Of a stretch of 64,000 nt of DNA, positions 62,516 to 64,000 are shown one piece after another. Source of the stretch: an uncultured Lachnospiraceae bacterium (GTDB lineage Bacteria > Bacillota > Clostridia > Lachnospirales > Lachnospiraceae). The translations under genes and the position numbers were made by a program. The stretch lies in the NCBI GenBank assembly GCA_947644545.1, contig CANRZW010000007.1, positions 1-64,000 of the forward strand, given 5' to 3'. The notes beneath the pieces are model-generated. The model saw only the letters and a program-made list of their open reading frames with translations, had not been told where the DNA came from and did not search any database. Positions within the stretch are counted from its first letter, which is position 1, and each line of letters opens with the position of its first letter.

Positions 62516-64000
62516 TTATTTCACTGCTTTTCTGGCGTCAATAACAGGCTGATATTTCTCTGTATCGAATGCTACCAGATCGTTCCAGCCGAAGCCTTCC
62601 AGCTGTGAACACATATCATCCCAAATAGCCTCAAAGCCTGCCTCGTCTGCCGCAAAGATTGCTTTCCAGGAAGCATCACATACGATGGTCTTACACTGGC
62701 TGCGGATCAGGCCGATGTCTGTCGTATCAATCGCAAGAGACATGTTAATGCTGGGTACCGGAGTCATCATACCATTGCTCTTTAAGTACTCAACTTCGTT
62801 CTCTGCGCCGTATTTTTCTTTCCACTCTTTGTTGGTCTTGGTATTGTTCTTCTCCAGGTAAGATGCCCACAGATCAGGCACATAGCTCTCGCCGTTAACC
62901 GGGTTTGTATCGTAGCCCTGCACGATCCACTGGTTAACCTGGTTGTTACCGTCTGTCCAGTTACCACCGCCCAGTTCTTCAGGAATCATGATCTCTGTCG
63001 TAAATCTGTTGTAACCGTCTTCTGTCAGCGTATAAGTTCCGTCATCATTTACAGTATAGATAATGCCTTCGTCACCGACATGCTGAACCGTACATCCTTC
63101 AGGAGATGCCAGCCAATCAAGGAACTCCATGATACGTGCCTTCTTCTCGTCATCTACCTGAGAGCCGATACCGAACACACGGCCGCTGCCGTAATAATAA
63201 TCGGAAGTCTGGAATACCGTCATATCTGCGATAGGCATACCCATGTAGTTAGCGCCCTTTTCTCCGATCTCAGGAGAATTGGTAAATCCCTGCATCCAGT
63301 TGTTCCATACCAGATAGGTTCTCTTCTGCTTCATCTTATCGTTAGCGGAAGTCCAGTCCTGTGTAGCGGAATCCGGGTCAACGATACCGCTCTGATTCGC
63401 ATCGAAGAAGAAACGGAGCATCTTATAATACGCGCCGTTCTTGTCGGTCAACGGTGTAATGGAATGATCGGAGCCGATCAGAACGGAACCGTTCACTTCC
63501 TGTCCGTACCACTTCGTCAGCTGGTTAACGTTCTCGATGGATGTGCTGTCCCAGTCTTTCCACATAGTTATACCGTAAGCCTTGTCGCCCGCTTCATTGG
63601 TGGGATGTGCAGCCTGCATATCCACCAGTACCTGGATCAGGTCGTCTAATGTGTTCAGGTCAGGCCGTCCAAGCTCTGTATAGAAATCCCACGGGATTCT
63701 CGGCATGGAGGAAACCGTCTCAGCCATATAAGCAGTCGGTCCGTTGGTGTTCATCTCTGTGGGGATCGCCCAGATGCCGTCGCCGATTCCGGCATTGAAT
63801 TTCTCGATCTGCTCCCAGTATCTCATCAGATTCGGATAGCTCTTGATCTCTGCGCTCATGTCGGCAACGAGACCTACATCGATACACTCCAGCATATCTG
63901 CATTATCCAGCAGGATGATGTCACCCAGATTTCCGGCAGCCGTTCTGGTCTGATACAGCGCTTCACCGTCACCGGATACCTGCGGCGCAATGATATTCAG
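62516..64000 (-). CDS. Extracellular solute-binding protein, 5' end outside the window
   Basis: The open frame runs to the window edge (codons readable from 64000, LNIIAPQVSGDGEALYQ...), so the N-terminus, including any lipobox, is not visible; 494 residues are present. The family is an ABC sugar-binding protein (GDIILLDNADMLECIDV ... WDFYTELGRPDLNTLDDLIQVLVDMQAAHP ... GSGRVFGIGSQVDDEKKARIMEFLDWLASPEG). It ends before a strong terminator. It may belong to a second importer reaching beyond the window or serve the same permeases. Confidence 0.88.
   Translation of the reverse strand: MNIIAPQVSGDGEALYQTRTAAGNLGDIILLDNADMLECIDVGLVADMSAEIKSYPNLMRYWEQIEKFNAGIGDGIWAIPTEMNTNGPTAYMAETVSSMPRIPWDFYTELGRPDLNTLDDLIQVLVDMQAAHPTNEAGDKAYGITMWKDWDSTSIENVNQLTKWYGQEVNGSVLIGSDHSITPLTDKNGAYYKMLRFFFDANQSGIVDPDSATQDWTSANDKMKQKRTYLVWNNWMQGFTNSPEIGEKGANYMGMPIADMTVFQTSDYYYGSGRVFGIGSQVDDEKKARIMEFLDWLASPEGCTVQHVGDEGIIYTVNDDGTYTLTEDGYNRFTTEIMIPEELGGGNWTDGNNQVNQWIVQGYDTNPVNGESYVPDLWASYLEKNNTKTNKEWKEKYGAENEVEYLKSNGMMTPVPSINMSLAIDTTDIGLIRSQCKTIVCDASWKAIFAADEAGFEAIWDDMCSQLEGFGWNDLVAFDTEKYQPVIDARKAVK

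Overview
The window looks like chromosomal DNA of an anaerobic, probably spore-forming Firmicute of the class Clostridia, most likely a Lachnospiraceae member. This is inferred from gene content: tadA/dnaX/ybaB/recR order next to a tRNA-Ser, the long SRP RNA type, a T-box on metG, spmB, families common in gut Lachnospiraceae (DUF5711-like, DUF6128-like, YesL/DUF624) and many sugar genes. Most genes lie on the minus strand. No phage, plasmid, IS element or CRISPR array was seen.

Regions. 0.1-4.3 kb: CvpA-like and beta-propeller-like membrane proteins, a membrane LysM protein and galM. 4.3-8.6 kb: housekeeping block recR, ybaB, dnaX, 6-phosphofructokinase, tadA. 8.8-12.0 kb: tRNA-Ser(CGA), three unlisted micro-ORFs (one very like KdpF), a KdpDE-like two-component pair without kdpABC, and SRP RNA. 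12.1-25.4 kb: signalling and regulation: a cytosolic sugar-binding-fold/GGDEF fusion, a protein with 12-residue tandem repeats, a CdaR/PucR regulator, an MsmK-type ATPase, a csoR-copA copper operon with an embedded copZ, a Cache-type GGDEF protein, YesL and a tandem HD/HD-GYP protein. 25.4-34.6 kb: dehydrogenase, hydrolase, metG under a methionine T-box, a three-gene surface operon with two paralogous secreted proteins, and map. 34.9-40.2 kb: an XRE regulator, then a 2.1-kb tandem duplication carrying two copies of a BlaI/BlaR1-like pair. 40.4-49 kb: MATE pump and GH2 enzyme (plus strand), then pentose-phosphate genes (rpe, split transketolase, araD, FGGY kinase). 49-55.5 kb: DUF885 peptidase-like protein, FabT-like repressor with its operator, membrane-anchored Mrr-like nuclease, lipoprotein, a short transcript-like unit, spmB, FAD oxidoreductase. 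55.6-64 kb: xylo-oligosaccharide locus: cytosolic GH10 and GH39 enzymes, ABC permeases and binding proteins.

How it fits together. The 55.6-62.2 kb importer has no ATPase of its own and probably uses a shared MsmK such as the one at 16.8 kb. Pentoses released by GH10/GH39 could enter metabolism through the FGGY kinase, AraD, Rpe and transketolase. Two GGDEF proteins and one HD-GYP protein point to c-di-GMP signalling.

Most notable: an 11-base G/C run exactly between the -35 and -10 of the importer promoter (a phase-variable switch candidate); the near-identical duplicated BlaI/BlaR1-like pair with a non-penicillin-binding sensor region; a free copper chaperone probably translated from inside copA; and an orphan KdpF-like peptide beside kdpDE-like genes. 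All calls are made by reading the sequence; no database search was run.
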